From: Fibrobacterota bacterium
GTDB lineage: Bacteria > Fibrobacterota > Fibrobacteria > UBA5070
DNA length: 64,000 nucleotides
Assembly: GCA_016715065.1 (NCBI GenBank)
Contig: JADKBN010000002.1
Coordinates: 620,001 to 684,000, forward strand
Direction of reading: 5' to 3'
In this document: in pieces, positions 26,007 to 34,438 of the stretch
How positions within the stretch are numbered: the stretch's first letter is position 1
Layout of the letters: the number at the start of each line of letters is the position of its first letter
Position numbers and translations under genes: made by a program
The notes under the pieces: generated by a model
What the model was told of the DNA's origin: nothing
The model's input: the letters and a program-made list of their open reading frames with translations, nothing else
The model's database searches: none

Positions 26007-27406
26007 ATCTGCGACGCCTGTTCTGGGATAATCCCGAATTGCGACGGAATCTGTCGCTGGAGCTCACCGCGGGACGCCTGCTGTGGACACCGGCGTTCCT
26101 TCTGGTGGCGGTGGGGCTGTGCTTTCTGCCCGACCAACCGGTCAAGGACCTGGTGCAAATCGCCCAATGGGTTGTGGTGGGCCTGTGGATGGTGGGAGGA
26201 ATGGTCTGGGGGGGATTGCGCGCGGCGCAATCGGTGCGGTCGGAGCGAACCGAACGAACCTGGGATTCCCAGCGACTGACGGCCATGAGTGCGGGCGAAT
26301 TCGCGGTGGGGAAGGTGTTCGGCGCGACCGCGCACAGCCTCTATCTCCAAGTCGTGCTGGGGTGTTTCTGGGCGGTGCTTTCTTTCATGCGATTCCAGTT
26401 GGATCCCTCCGAAACCACTTTGCGCGCGGCGGTCATCGTTCCCACCACCTTGGTGGTCGGTTCCATCGCCTTGTATTCGCTGATGGTCGCCCAATCGTTT
26501 TTGGAGACGGATCCTGCCCGTTCGGCCAAGTCCACACTCTTTTCCTTCGGTGTGCCGCTGGTGTCGGCCATCTACCTGGCTTCCCATTTCTGGTCGGACC
26601 TGCTCATAGAAAGGCAAGGCTGGAGAGCCGTGGTCGGCGATTCGAAGTTGGTTTCCTGGTGGGGAGTATCCCTTCCCGGTCCGGAACTGCAGCTGGCCTC
26701 GTTGCTCCTGTTCCTGCCCTGGGCCTGGTTCGGGCTTTGGCGGGCGCTGCGGCGCGATCTGCAACATGCGGATTTCCCTTGGGCTTGGCCTGCCTTCCTC
26801 GTGTTCACGGGCGCCTATGTCCAGGGTTTTTCCACCGCGTTTCCCGGCGAGTCCTCCCGGGTTGTCCCCTTGTGCATGATTCCGTTGGCCGTGCTGGGAT
26901 GGGGATTTCTGCTGACCGAGAACATCGACCCAATGGGGCTGCGCAGGCTGGTGGATGCCTCCGGCTCCTGGAGGGAGCGATTGCGTCTGGGCATTCCCTT
27001 TTCCTGGGTCACCATGCCGTTGGTTGCCGCGGCCTCTTTTGTGGCCGCCGGGGTGTGGTGGCTTGGAGATTGGAGTGACGCGAGCGAATTTTGGAGCCTG
27101 CTGGCCGGAGTCGGACTGATCGCCTTGCGCGACCTGATCCTGTTCACCTGGATCTCCTGCCGGGTCCCGCTTGCCAGACAAGGATTGTCACGCATGGCGC
27201 TTCTGGTGGGTATCCACGTGTTCCTGCCGGTGCTGACCATGCTGGTCTCCGTAAAGTTCCACTTGGTCTGGCCCTATCCGCAGGACATCGACGAAATCGA
27301 TGGACCACAGATGGTCCTGGTGAACCTCGGGAGTCTGGGAGCCCAAGCGCTCCTGGCCTGGGCGGTCCTGGGGCCATCGCTGTGGCGGCGCATCCGCGAG
27401 GTGTGA
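26003..27406 (+). CDS. ABC transporter permease (ABC-2-like)
   Basis: A 467-residue membrane protein with about ten to twelve hydrophobic segments. The N-terminal segment NLRRLFWDNPELRRNLSLEL and the following RSERTERTWDSQRLTAMSAGEF loop resemble ABC-2-type exporters. The GTG at 26003 overlaps the ATPase stop, so it is the membrane half of the same transporter. It is the last gene of the operon that starts at 22231. Confidence 0.75.
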   Translation: MNLRRLFWDNPELRRNLSLELTAGRLLWTPAFLLVAVGLCFLPDQPVKDLVQIAQWVVVGLWMVGGMVWGGLRAAQSVRSERTERTWDSQRLTAMSAGEFAVGKVFGATAHSLYLQVVLGCFWAVLSFMRFQLDPSETTLRAAVIVPTTLVVGSIALYSLMVAQSFLETDPARSAKSTLFSFGVPLVSAIYLASHFWSDLLIERQGWRAVVGDSKLVSWWGVSLPGPELQLASLLLFLPWAWFGLWRALRRDLQHADFPWAWPAFLVFTGAYVQGFSTAFPGESSRVVPLCMIPLAVLGWGFLLTENIDPMGLRRLVDASGSWRERLRLGIPFSWVTMPLVAAASFVAAGVWWLGDWSDASEFWSLLAGVGLIALRDLILFTWISCRVPLARQGLSRMALLVGIHVFLPVLTMLVSVKFHLVWPYPQDIDEIDGPQMVLVNLGSLGAQALLAWAVLGPSLWRRIREV

Positions 27407-27413
27407 GGGGGCT

Positions 27414-27797
27414 TCAACAGCCCTGTGTCGTCAGTCCGTTGGATGCGTAAACGAGGAATCGTCGATCCGTTGTCGCCACAGGAATTTGTCGCGACAATGC
27501 CGTGGCGATGATTCCTCGATCGAAGGGGTCGAGGTGATGCGGGGGAAGTGCGCTGGCCAGGATCGCTTCCGCGGAACCAAACGCGATTTCCTGGATCTGG
27601 AAGTGGTTCAGAATCTGTGGCCACCATTGTTCCAGCGGGAGCGGGATCTCCACTTTGCCGAGTGCGGATTTGATTCCGATTTCCCATGCCGAAAGCGAAC
27701 TGGCGCACCAAGGGCCGGTTTCGAGGGTGTTTCGCAAGGAGCTGGGAAGTTCTCCTCTGGCAAGCCAGAGAATGGTGCAGGTGTCCAGCAGAATCAA
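27414..27797 (-). CDS. PIN-domain toxin
   Basis: A 127-residue PIN nuclease. The likely start is TTG at 27797, overlapping the antitoxin stop (TTGA); it gives the canonical N-terminus ILLDTCTILWLARG. Further acidic residues lie in SAWEIGIK and LDPFDRGIIATAL, and the C-terminus has TTDRRF. These match the PIN active site. An upstream ATG (27905) would lie inside the antitoxin gene and is rejected. Confidence 0.85.
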   Translation of the reverse strand: MILLDTCTILWLARGELPSSLRNTLETGPWCASSLSAWEIGIKSALGKVEIPLPLEQWWPQILNHFQIQEIAFGSAEAILASALPPHHLDPFDRGIIATALSRQIPVATTDRRFLVYASNGLTTQGC

Positions 27798-28042
27798 ATC
27801 GGATCTTGCTCGGAAAGTGGGAAGCCTGCAGGGTAGACGGCAGCCGTCGGGCTTTCGTGCAGTGTGGGGCGGAGGCGATCGGGTGCATCCCAAACAGGCT
27901 TCCAAGCGGGGGCGGAGAGCGGAGCGAGGCGGGCGATCGGCTTTCCATGGCGAGTGATGATGAGTTCCTGTCCAGATTGGGAAACCTCTTCCACCAGGGC
28001 GGAAAGGTGTGCTTTCGCGTAATAGAGGGTGGTGGTGACCAT
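27794..28042 (-). CDS. Phd/YefM-family antitoxin
   Basis: An 82-residue protein. The N-terminus (AKAHLSALVEEV then ELIITRHGKPIARLAPL) is the Phd/YefM DNA-binding fold. The C-terminal half is the flexible toxin-binding tail. It is immediately upstream of, and overlaps, the PIN toxin, forming a type II toxin-antitoxin pair. Confidence 0.88.
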   Translation of the reverse strand: MVTTTLYYAKAHLSALVEEVSQSGQELIITRHGKPIARLAPLSAPAWKPVWDAPDRLRPTLHESPTAAVYPAGFPLSEQDPI

Positions 28043-28056
28043 ATATCTAACCTAGT

Positions 28057-28069
28057 CTGATCTGGTCAG
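28057..28069. promoter_or_regulatory. Possible operator upstream of the Phd/PIN pair
   Basis: CTGATCTGGTCAG is an imperfect inverted repeat 15 bp upstream of the antitoxin ATG, a typical position for autoregulation. Weak evidence. Confidence 0.3.
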
Positions 28070-28095
28070 TAGCGCAACGCCCTCACGACATAAGT

Positions 28096-28171
28096 CCCCG
28101 CAGGGTTCAGCTGTTGCGTAGGGGCGATTCATGAATCGCCCCTACGGTTCCATTTTGCAGACCCTGCGGGG
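28096..28171. repeat. Nested palindromic repeat, copy 1
   Basis: The inner part (28118-28145) is a perfect 28-bp palindrome with arms GTAGGGGCGATTCA. It is enclosed by outer arms CCCCGCAGGGT (from 28096) and ACCCTGCGGGG (28161-28171). A second copy lies at 31948-32018. It occupies the middle of the 276-bp gap between the antitoxin and the TIGR02147-like gene; nothing else is evident there. Confidence 0.9.
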
Positions 28172-28318
28172 TTTCGTGAATCTCGTCCGTAGTACATTAA
28201 GGTGCGGGTTTTGCCAGTTCTAAGGTGTGCATGCTGGATTTGAAGGGGATTTACCGTACTACAAATTAGGCGCACCGGAATGCTTGCGAGAGGGATCGTT
28301 CCAGGGTAGGTTAAGAGC

Positions 28319-29155
28319 ATGGAACAGCCAACTCCCTACGACTACAACGACTACCGGCGCTACCTGACCGACTGGCATGCCGCTCGCCAGGCCGCCGACC
28401 CCGAATTTTCCAAAAGCGAGGTGTCGCGCCAGCTCGGGCTCCCGCGCACACGCAGCTACTTCACGGATATCCTCGCTGGAAAGCGGATCACGGGGACCTT
28501 CCTGGATCGCTTCATTCTCCTGCTGGGGCTGGACAAGGACGAAGCCAGGTACTTCCGGGTACTGGTGCGCTTCAATCAGGCGGAAAGTCCCGAAGACCGC
28601 GAGCTCTCGTTCGATCAATTGGTGGCGCTGAACAAGACGCCGCGCCAATCCCTGGAGCAGAAGCATTACCTGTACTACCGCAGCTGGTGGAATGGGGCCA
28701 TCCGCGCTCTACTCGAGATCGGCAGCTACCGGGAGGAAGAACTTGGAAGGATCGCCAAGGACCTCACGCCCGCCATCACTCCAGGCGAAGCCAAGGCTTC
28801 GATCGAACTCCTCCTGGATCTGGGGCTGGTCGCGACAAGCCCCGAAGGCCTTCTCAAGCCCACCACCCGCAATCTGGCCACGCCGGAAAGCTCGCGGGAT
28901 GAGCTGGTCCGGCAGTTGCAGATCCAGCAGTTGGAGCTCGCCCAACGCAGCCTGTTGATGCCGCCCTCCGCCGACCGGCGCACGTTCTCCAACACCATCT
29001 CGGTATCGGAAGCGGGTTGGGAAATGATCCTCCAGCGCATCGAACGGTTCCGTGAGGAACTCCGCTCCATCGTCCACCGCGATCCCGATTCTCCCAATCG
29101 CGTCGCCCAATTCACCCTGAGTTTCATTCCTCTCACTCGAAAGGCCACCCCATGA
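28319..29155 (+). CDS. TIGR02147-family protein (putative HTH-type regulator)
   Basis: A 278-residue protein. The N-terminus (YDYNDYRRYLTDWHAARQA, then SKSEVSRQLGLPRTRSYFTD) and the LLGLDKDEARYFRVLVRFN block match TIGR02147, a paralogous family first seen in Fibrobacter. Residues about 30-60 look like a helix-turn-helix; the rest is helical. The stop overlaps the downstream lipoprotein start (ATGA). The pairing suggests it controls or senses through that lipoprotein (inference). Confidence 0.85.
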   Translation: MEQPTPYDYNDYRRYLTDWHAARQAADPEFSKSEVSRQLGLPRTRSYFTDILAGKRITGTFLDRFILLLGLDKDEARYFRVLVRFNQAESPEDRELSFDQLVALNKTPRQSLEQKHYLYYRSWWNGAIRALLEIGSYREEELGRIAKDLTPAITPGEAKASIELLLDLGLVATSPEGLLKPTTRNLATPESSRDELVRQLQIQQLELAQRSLLMPPSADRRTFSNTISVSEAGWEMILQRIERFREELRSIVHRDPDSPNRVAQFTLSFIPLTRKATP

Positions 29156-30927
29156 ACATCCGATGGCTCGTCGCAGCCCTTGCAGGTCTTGTCCTGCAGT
29201 CCTGCGAAGAAAGCAAAATCACGCAAACAGAACAGCGAGGCACCAACGACGAAACGAGCTCGTTCGTTTTGACGGATGGACGGAAAGCGTCCAACGCCAC
29301 CGTGGCCGTCTACAGCGCAGGCAAGGTCGACTCCATGCCGCGGATCGTCACCTACACCAACGCCAACGGCAATGTCGATCTGAAGGACCTTCCGCGCGGA
29401 TACTACTCCCTGATGGTGACCGACAAATCCGGCAGCGCGAGCTTCGTGGACTCGGTCTACTCCGATGGCCTGACCGTGAACCTTCCTTCGGACACCCTGC
29501 GTCCCACGGGCTCCATCAAGGGGCGGATCAAGGTCCAAGCCCAGGACGACCCGAAGATCGCCTGGGTGGCACTGGTGGGGGCCGGATTCTTCCGCACCAT
29601 CGACAACGATTCCGGAGCCTTCCTTCTGACGGGAGTTCCGGCGGGCAACTACACCCTGGTGAGCCGCACCGACTTGTCCGTGTACACCAGCACCTTCCGA
29701 GCCGCCACGGTCAAGTCGGATTCCGTCAGCGACGTGGGAGCCATCGAGCTCGTCTACACCGGACTTCCCGTCGTGACGGGAATTGTCGGAGTGTGGGACA
29801 GCCTGGGAGGTATCGTGGATCTGAAGTGGGACGCGGCCACCTCGCCCAAGGTGAAGGGCTACCGGGTCTACCGGGGCACATCGGTGGACGCGTTCGACGA
29901 GGTCTACCTGGGCACGGTCGATTCCGGGATCCCGAGATTCGTGGACACGGTGTTTCCTCCGTTCCAATCGGGGGTGCCGTCCAAGGGCCTCGCTGTCGAT
30001 TCCAGCCATGTGCGGTACTTCGTGCGGGTCGTGGGGCAGAAGGGAGAGGAGGGCGATCGCTGGAATTCATGGTCTGCCACCTTGCGCAGCCCTTTCCTGG
30101 TCGCGCAGCTTCCCGCCTCCTGGACCAAAGTGTCCACGGCGCTTCCCGCTACGGTCACGAGACTCGATACGGTAACAGGAGCGATAGTCGGCCTGGGCCG
30201 GGACAACGACGGCCGGGACGTGGTCTGGAAATCGACCGACGGCGGCGGAGCGTGGACGGTTCTTGGGGCTCGGCCGGCTTCGACGATCGAGGGAATGGGG
30301 TTGGCCAACGCGGTTTCCCACAGCGGAGTATTGCGGTGGGTGGAGGGGGTCGCGTCGGGGCGGGAGACTGTCTTCCCTGCTCCGATGATCGTCCAGAGTC
30401 TTCTGGATTCCCTGCGGATTTTCCGGATGGATGCGGGTGGCCGACTGGATTCCACCACGATCGCCGCCGCCGATGATTCGGTGAACCAGGCCGAGCTGGT
30501 CGTCGATTCCGCAGGGCTTGTCCTGATGGAGGGGGCTCGGCTGCTCAACTATCACACCTACCTTCTCTGGTTCGGACGTTCGCATCGATTTTTGGAAGGG
30601 GCAGGTGGGGAGTGGATCGCGGGTTCGTGGGCGAGCTGGTTGGAGCCTGTCTGGGACTTGCAGAATAAGTTTCTCCTCACCCCGATCCGGACGGTATCTG
30701 TCAAGGGCAGGCAAACGATCCATCCCAGCGGTTCCAACGGGATGCAGCTGGATCTCGATACGCTGGTCCTTGGTGTTGGGGGGCGCCTCGCCTACGGGAG
30801 CCTGGACCCGACGCAAGGTTCGCACGTGGTGCAAGGCGGGCCCGACAACCTGACCTCCATCGTATGGTTCCGGGGCAAGGTGTATGTGCTGGGCCAGGGA
30901 ACGGTCTGGAACGTGACGCTGCCCTGA
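29152..30927 (+). CDS. Large lipoprotein with carboxypeptidase-like and FN3-like domains
   Basis: A 591-residue protein with signal and lipobox (LVAALAGLVLQSC, Cys18). Residues about 35-190 contain two carboxypeptidase-regulatory-like beta units (GNVDLKDLPRGYYSLMV and GAFLLTGVPAGNYTLVS). An FN3-like unit follows (VDLKWDAATSPKVKGYRVYRG), then a beta-rich C-terminal part (DVVWKSTDGGGAWTVLG) that resembles BNR/propeller motifs. It is co-translated with the TIGR02147-like gene and followed by a strong terminator. Confidence 0.75.
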   Translation: MNIRWLVAALAGLVLQSCEESKITQTEQRGTNDETSSFVLTDGRKASNATVAVYSAGKVDSMPRIVTYTNANGNVDLKDLPRGYYSLMVTDKSGSASFVDSVYSDGLTVNLPSDTLRPTGSIKGRIKVQAQDDPKIAWVALVGAGFFRTIDNDSGAFLLTGVPAGNYTLVSRTDLSVYTSTFRAATVKSDSVSDVGAIELVYTGLPVVTGIVGVWDSLGGIVDLKWDAATSPKVKGYRVYRGTSVDAFDEVYLGTVDSGIPRFVDTVFPPFQSGVPSKGLAVDSSHVRYFVRVVGQKGEEGDRWNSWSATLRSPFLVAQLPASWTKVSTALPATVTRLDTVTGAIVGLGRDNDGRDVVWKSTDGGGAWTVLGARPASTIEGMGLANAVSHSGVLRWVEGVASGRETVFPAPMIVQSLLDSLRIFRMDAGGRLDSTTIAAADDSVNQAELVVDSAGLVLMEGARLLNYHTYLLWFGRSHRFLEGAGGEWIAGSWASWLEPVWDLQNKFLLTPIRTVSVKGRQTIHPSGSNGMQLDLDTLVLGVGGRLAYGSLDPTQGSHVVQGGPDNLTSIVWFRGKVYVLGQGTVWNVTLP

Positions 30928-30955
30928 AGAAAAAATCGCGCAACGTGCGCCCTGG

Positions 30956-30994
30956 CCCCGTCGGACTTCCTCCGACGGGGTCCTCCCGTTTTTT
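30956..30994 (+). terminator. Rho-independent terminator after the lipoprotein
   Basis: Perfect 10-bp stem CCCCGTCGGA/TCCGACGGGG with loop CTTCC. A six-T run follows 8 bp later (30989-30994). Confidence 0.75.
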
Positions 30995-31018
30995 CCCTTT
31001 GACTAGGATTGAGGATCC

Positions 31019-31921
31019 ATGTCCGCTGGTTTTGTCAGATTTTGGATGGCCTGTGCCCTCCTTGCCGGCGGAGTCTCGGCCAATGTCCTGGTTCCCTTCT
31101 GGGGTGGCCGGATCGTGCCGGACTTTCGGGCCACCTCCAGCGTGTCGCTGGATCTGCACCAGTTCACGGAGTTCGATCCGGATGGTGCCCGCTACGGGGC
31201 AGGCCCCGGCTCTGACAGTTCCCGGTACCACAGCACGGTGGGATTCAACGTGCTTTCCTTCCGGAAGGCTTTCCCGGGCCGGTCTTGGGAGGCTTGTACC
31301 TCCAGCGTCGAGGGGGAGGTTGGACTCGGCATCGCCCACGACGGTCTCACCGAATTTCTGCAAAACGACTACAAGCACATCCCGGCCGGCGTTCCTCCGG
31401 TCGTGCGCGAGGGCGTGGAGGAGGGGCCGCTGGCCATGTTGGAAGCATCCTGGGTGCTGCGGCCACGGAAATTTCCCGCCTACGTTCTGGCGGGAGTCGG
31501 AGGCTCGAACGTGTTTTCCGATGTCCATGTGGGGGTGGGGGTGGCCCAAGCCGAACTTTTGGAAATAGGGGGAGTCCGCATCTTGTTGGACGCGGGGCTC
31601 CAGGCGGGGGTGCTTGGAAACTGCCGCAAGCTGGCGCTCGCAGGCGGGAGATACTTTCCGGAAATCGCTTCGGTGCATGGCGAGCACCAAGCGGCGCTGG
31701 GGTTCTCCTGTGTTCCCTGGGGGGTGCCCTTGGCCGGCGAGGCCGGTTATCTCTGGACCTCGGGGGCCTTTGTCGGATTGGATGGCGGGGCACTCCAGGA
31801 ATGGTTCGAGTACACCCGGTTGCGCATCTGGAACGTGGTGCTGGAAAAGTCCAACGACGGAATCAATGGCAAGGACTACGGCCCCACCTACGGAGTGCGG
31901 CTTCTGTACGTGTTTCGGTGA
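31019..31921 (+). CDS. Secreted or outer-membrane protein of unknown function
   Basis: A 300-residue protein with a signal peptide (VRFWMACALLAGGVSANVLV). The rest is glycine- and aromatic-rich with alternating strands (SNVFSDVHVGVGVAQAELL) and ends in YGVRLLYVFR, typical of an outer-membrane barrel C-terminal strand. No named family recognised. It follows the terminator, so it has its own promoter. It ends at the second nested palindrome. Confidence 0.6.
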   Translation: MSAGFVRFWMACALLAGGVSANVLVPFWGGRIVPDFRATSSVSLDLHQFTEFDPDGARYGAGPGSDSSRYHSTVGFNVLSFRKAFPGRSWEACTSSVEGEVGLGIAHDGLTEFLQNDYKHIPAGVPPVVREGVEEGPLAMLEASWVLRPRKFPAYVLAGVGGSNVFSDVHVGVGVAQAELLEIGGVRILLDAGLQAGVLGNCRKLALAGGRYFPEIASVHGEHQAALGFSCVPWGVPLAGEAGYLWTSGAFVGLDGGALQEWFEYTRLRIWNVVLEKSNDGINGKDYGPTYGVRLLYVFR

Positions 31922-31947
31922 GCGGGGGAATGCGGTTGGGCCAGGCA

Positions 31948-32018
31948 CCCGCAGGGTTCAACCCATTGCGTAGGGGCGATTCATGAATCGCCCCTACGAC
32001 CCTCAGGAAACCCTGCGG
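31948..32018. repeat. Nested palindromic repeat, copy 2
   Basis: The inner 28-bp palindrome (31970-31997) is identical to that at 28118-28145. Outer arms are CCCGCAGGGTT (31948-31958) and AACCCTGCGG (32009-32018). It lies between convergent genes and could serve as a bidirectional terminator. Confidence 0.9.
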
Positions 32019-32037
32019 CGGCCGGGCTGGCGATCGA

Positions 32038-33720
32038 TCAGGCCAACGTCGCGTCCACCGCGCTTTCCGGTGCACCAAACGAGCTGGCCATGTCTTCCTG
32101 CACGGTGTTGATGCCCTTGAGCCCGAAAGCGCTCACGAGCACGTTGGCCACACCAGGCGACAAGAACGCGGGCAAAGTGGGTCCGAGGCGGATGTTCTTC
32201 ACGCCCAGGTGCAACAGCGCCAACAGAACGATCACGGCCTTCTGTTCGTACCAGGCGATGTTGTACTCGATGGGCAGGTCGTTGATGTCTTCCAGTCCGA
32301 AGACTTCCTTCAGCTTGAGCGCGGTCACGGCCAGGCTGTAGGAGTCGTTGCACTGGCCGGCGTCCAGCACGCGCGGGATCCCGCCGATGTCGCCCAGTTC
32401 CAACTTGTTGTAGCGGTACTTCGCGCAACCTGCAGTGAGGATGACAGAATCTGCAGGAAGGTTGGCCGCGTAGTCCGTGTAGTAGGAGCGCTCTTTTTGG
32501 CGCGCGTCGCAACCGGCCATCACCACGAACTTCTTGATGGCGCCAGACTTCACGGCCTCCACCACGGGTCCGGCGAGCTTCAGGATCTGGTCGTGCGCGA
32601 AGCCTCCCAGGATCTCGCCTTGCTCCAGTTCCACCGGTACCGGACAGGTTTTGGCCAATGCGATGATTTCGGAGAAGTCCTTGGTGCCGTCCTCGCGCTT
32701 GAGCACGTGGCGAAAGCCAGGGAATCCGGCCGCGCCGGTGGTGAAGACCTTGTCGATGTACGACGCGGACTTGGGCGGCGGGACGATGCAGTTGGTGGTG
32801 AACAGGATGGGGCCCCGGAAGCTTTCGAATTCCTTGTTCTGCTGCCACCAGGCGTTGCCGTAGTTGCCGTACAGGTGCGGGAATTTCTTGAGGCCTGGAT
32901 AGCTGTGGGCGGGGAGCATCTCGCTGTGCGTGTAGATGTCGATCCCGGCATCACGGGATTGTTCCAGGAGTTGTTCCAGGTCGGCCAGATCGTGGCCCGA
33001 CACCAGGATGCCAGGACGCTTCCCAACGCCAATCTTCACTTTGGTGATTTCGGGGTTGCCGTAACGGCCCGTGTTGGCACCATCCAGCAAGGCCATGGCC
33101 GATACCGCTTTTTGTCCGGCTTCCAGCACCAGGGCGGTCAGAGTCGCGCCGTCCAGCGAGTCGTCGAGGGTGGCGGCCAGGGCCCGCTCCAGGAAGGCCT
33201 CGACATCGGAGTCGAAACGATCCAATTCGGCGGCGTGGTGCAGGTAGGCGGCCAGCCCCTTGAGTCCGTAGGTCAGCAGTTCTCGCAGCGAACGGACATC
33301 TTCGTTCACGGTTCGCTTGACCCCCAGGTTCTGGGCCAGCGCCACCATGTCGTCCACGCTGTCGGCAGAAAAGGTCGCGGCATCGGTATTTCGCAGTGCC
33401 ACCACGATTTCATTGCGATCGCAAAGGTCCGCCAAGGAGGCGCGCAGGGCGAGGCCCTCCTGGACGCGTTCGAAGATGGCCTGGTCGTCGAAGTTGGCGT
33501 TGGTGATGGTGGTGAAGAGCGCCACACGCAGCCACTCGGCGGTGGCGGCGGGAAGTTCCGCCTGCGATCGTGCGGCCTGGGCGAAGATCGCCACGCCGCG
33601 GGCGGCATGGACCAAGGCGTCCTGCAGGGCGGCGGTGGTGGGGGTTTTGCCGCAGACTCCTTTGATTTCGCATCCGGTTCCGTGGGCGGCTTCCTGGCAC
33701 TGGTAGCAGAACATCGACAT
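32038..33720 (-). CDS. hcp: Hybrid-cluster protein (hydroxylamine reductase-type)
   Basis: A 560-residue redox enzyme. The N-terminal cysteines follow CxxC-x8-C-x5-C (CYQC...C...C), the spacing of the Desulfovibrio-type [4Fe-4S] cluster. The hybrid-cluster ligands are all visible: His in VSGHDL, Glu in HSEMLP, Cys in TTNCIVP, AGCDARQ, TAGCAKY and AGQCNDS, and Glu/Lys in WYEQKA. Hcp acts in NO or nitrosative-stress defence. AGGAGAA precedes the ATG at 33720. An AT-rich segment upstream probably holds the promoter. Confidence 0.96.
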   Translation of the reverse strand: MSMFCYQCQEAAHGTGCEIKGVCGKTPTTAALQDALVHAARGVAIFAQAARSQAELPAATAEWLRVALFTTITNANFDDQAIFERVQEGLALRASLADLCDRNEIVVALRNTDAATFSADSVDDMVALAQNLGVKRTVNEDVRSLRELLTYGLKGLAAYLHHAAELDRFDSDVEAFLERALAATLDDSLDGATLTALVLEAGQKAVSAMALLDGANTGRYGNPEITKVKIGVGKRPGILVSGHDLADLEQLLEQSRDAGIDIYTHSEMLPAHSYPGLKKFPHLYGNYGNAWWQQNKEFESFRGPILFTTNCIVPPPKSASYIDKVFTTGAAGFPGFRHVLKREDGTKDFSEIIALAKTCPVPVELEQGEILGGFAHDQILKLAGPVVEAVKSGAIKKFVVMAGCDARQKERSYYTDYAANLPADSVILTAGCAKYRYNKLELGDIGGIPRVLDAGQCNDSYSLAVTALKLKEVFGLEDINDLPIEYNIAWYEQKAVIVLLALLHLGVKNIRLGPTLPAFLSPGVANVLVSAFGLKGINTVQEDMASSFGAPESAVDATLA

Positions 33721-33748
33721 GGACTTCTCCTGGTGAGGGGTGGTTCGG

Positions 33749-33776
33749 GTAAATAAATAACAACAATTACACATTA
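33749..33776 (-). promoter_or_regulatory. AT-rich promoter region of hcp
   Basis: A 28-bp AT-rich tract with TTATTTATTTA on the hcp strand lies about 30-56 bp upstream of the hcp ATG in otherwise GC-rich DNA. It is a likely promoter or regulator site. No clean FNR, NsrR or HcpR box is seen. Confidence 0.35.
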
Positions 33777-33782
33777 GGGGCG

Positions 33783-33816
33783 AAAAAGAAGCCCGCCAGA
33801 GTGCCTGGAGGGCTTC
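33783..33816 (-). terminator. Rho-independent terminator of the small lipoprotein gene
   Basis: On the minus strand, GAAGCCC...CCAG pairs with CTGG...GGGCTTC and five T follow. It lies just after the stop at 33827. Confidence 0.65.
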
Positions 33817-33826
33817 GAGCCTCGGA

Positions 33827-34309
33827 TCAGAGATCGGAGGGAGGTGTGCTGTTGGGGCCGGTGTACTCAGGGCAACCCAGGCGCAGATAGATGGTGGGCC
33901 GGATGTTGGCCGGGTCGTAGAAGGCCAAGCTGTCGGCCTTGATCTGGAAGCGAGCGGGTGCCGAGCCGGGCAGGGAAAGGTTTCCACCATCCACCGTAGC
34001 CGGGCCGTAGGCACCCTTGGCGACCACCAAGGCATTCCCACCATGGATCACCAGCGCGATGGGCTGGCTGCACTTTGCCACGCCGTCGTACCAGGCTCCC
34101 TGAAATTCCGCTCCCACCGACGATCCGGAAGAAACCGGAGCCACGGCCTGCTGCGGCTGGGTGTTGGCCGGTGGCGGCGGCGGTGGCGGAGGAGGAGCGG
34201 GCTGGGCGGCAGAAGTAGCCTCTGGGGCGGGCTTGGCGTCCGGGCTGTTGCCGATCTTGCAGCTGGCAAGCAGGCCGATGGAAAGTGCGACAACGAACCA
34301 TGCTCTCAT
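33827..34309 (-). CDS. Small lipoprotein with poly-proline linker
   Basis: A 160-residue protein. The ATG at 34309 gives a signal and lipobox (MRAWFVVALSIGLLASC, Cys17). A linker with nine consecutive prolines and a Gln/Ala/Val stretch separates it from a compact C-terminal domain (residues about 75-160, AEFQGAWYDGVAKCSQPIAL). That domain contains two Cys. No family recognised. Single gene with its own terminator. Confidence 0.7.
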   Translation of the reverse strand: MRAWFVVALSIGLLASCKIGNSPDAKPAPEATSAAQPAPPPPPPPPPANTQPQQAVAPVSSGSSVGAEFQGAWYDGVAKCSQPIALVIHGGNALVVAKGAYGPATVDGGNLSLPGSAPARFQIKADSLAFYDPANIRPTIYLRLGCPEYTGPNSTPPSDL

Positions 34310-34438
34310 GGGGGAGTTCTCCGGTTGGTGTAGAGGATTCAGGGCTAACGTCACGAGAAGGTAAAAACTCTGGTGACCAGAAGGGGAGGGTGGTGTCGAG
34401 GCGTGGCTTTGAGAATGCGACTTGGTATCTAGTGGTCT

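Noticed and set aside
32209..33756. Plus-strand open frame of 515 codons
   Set aside because: It is antisense to hcp, whose cluster ligands are all in place.
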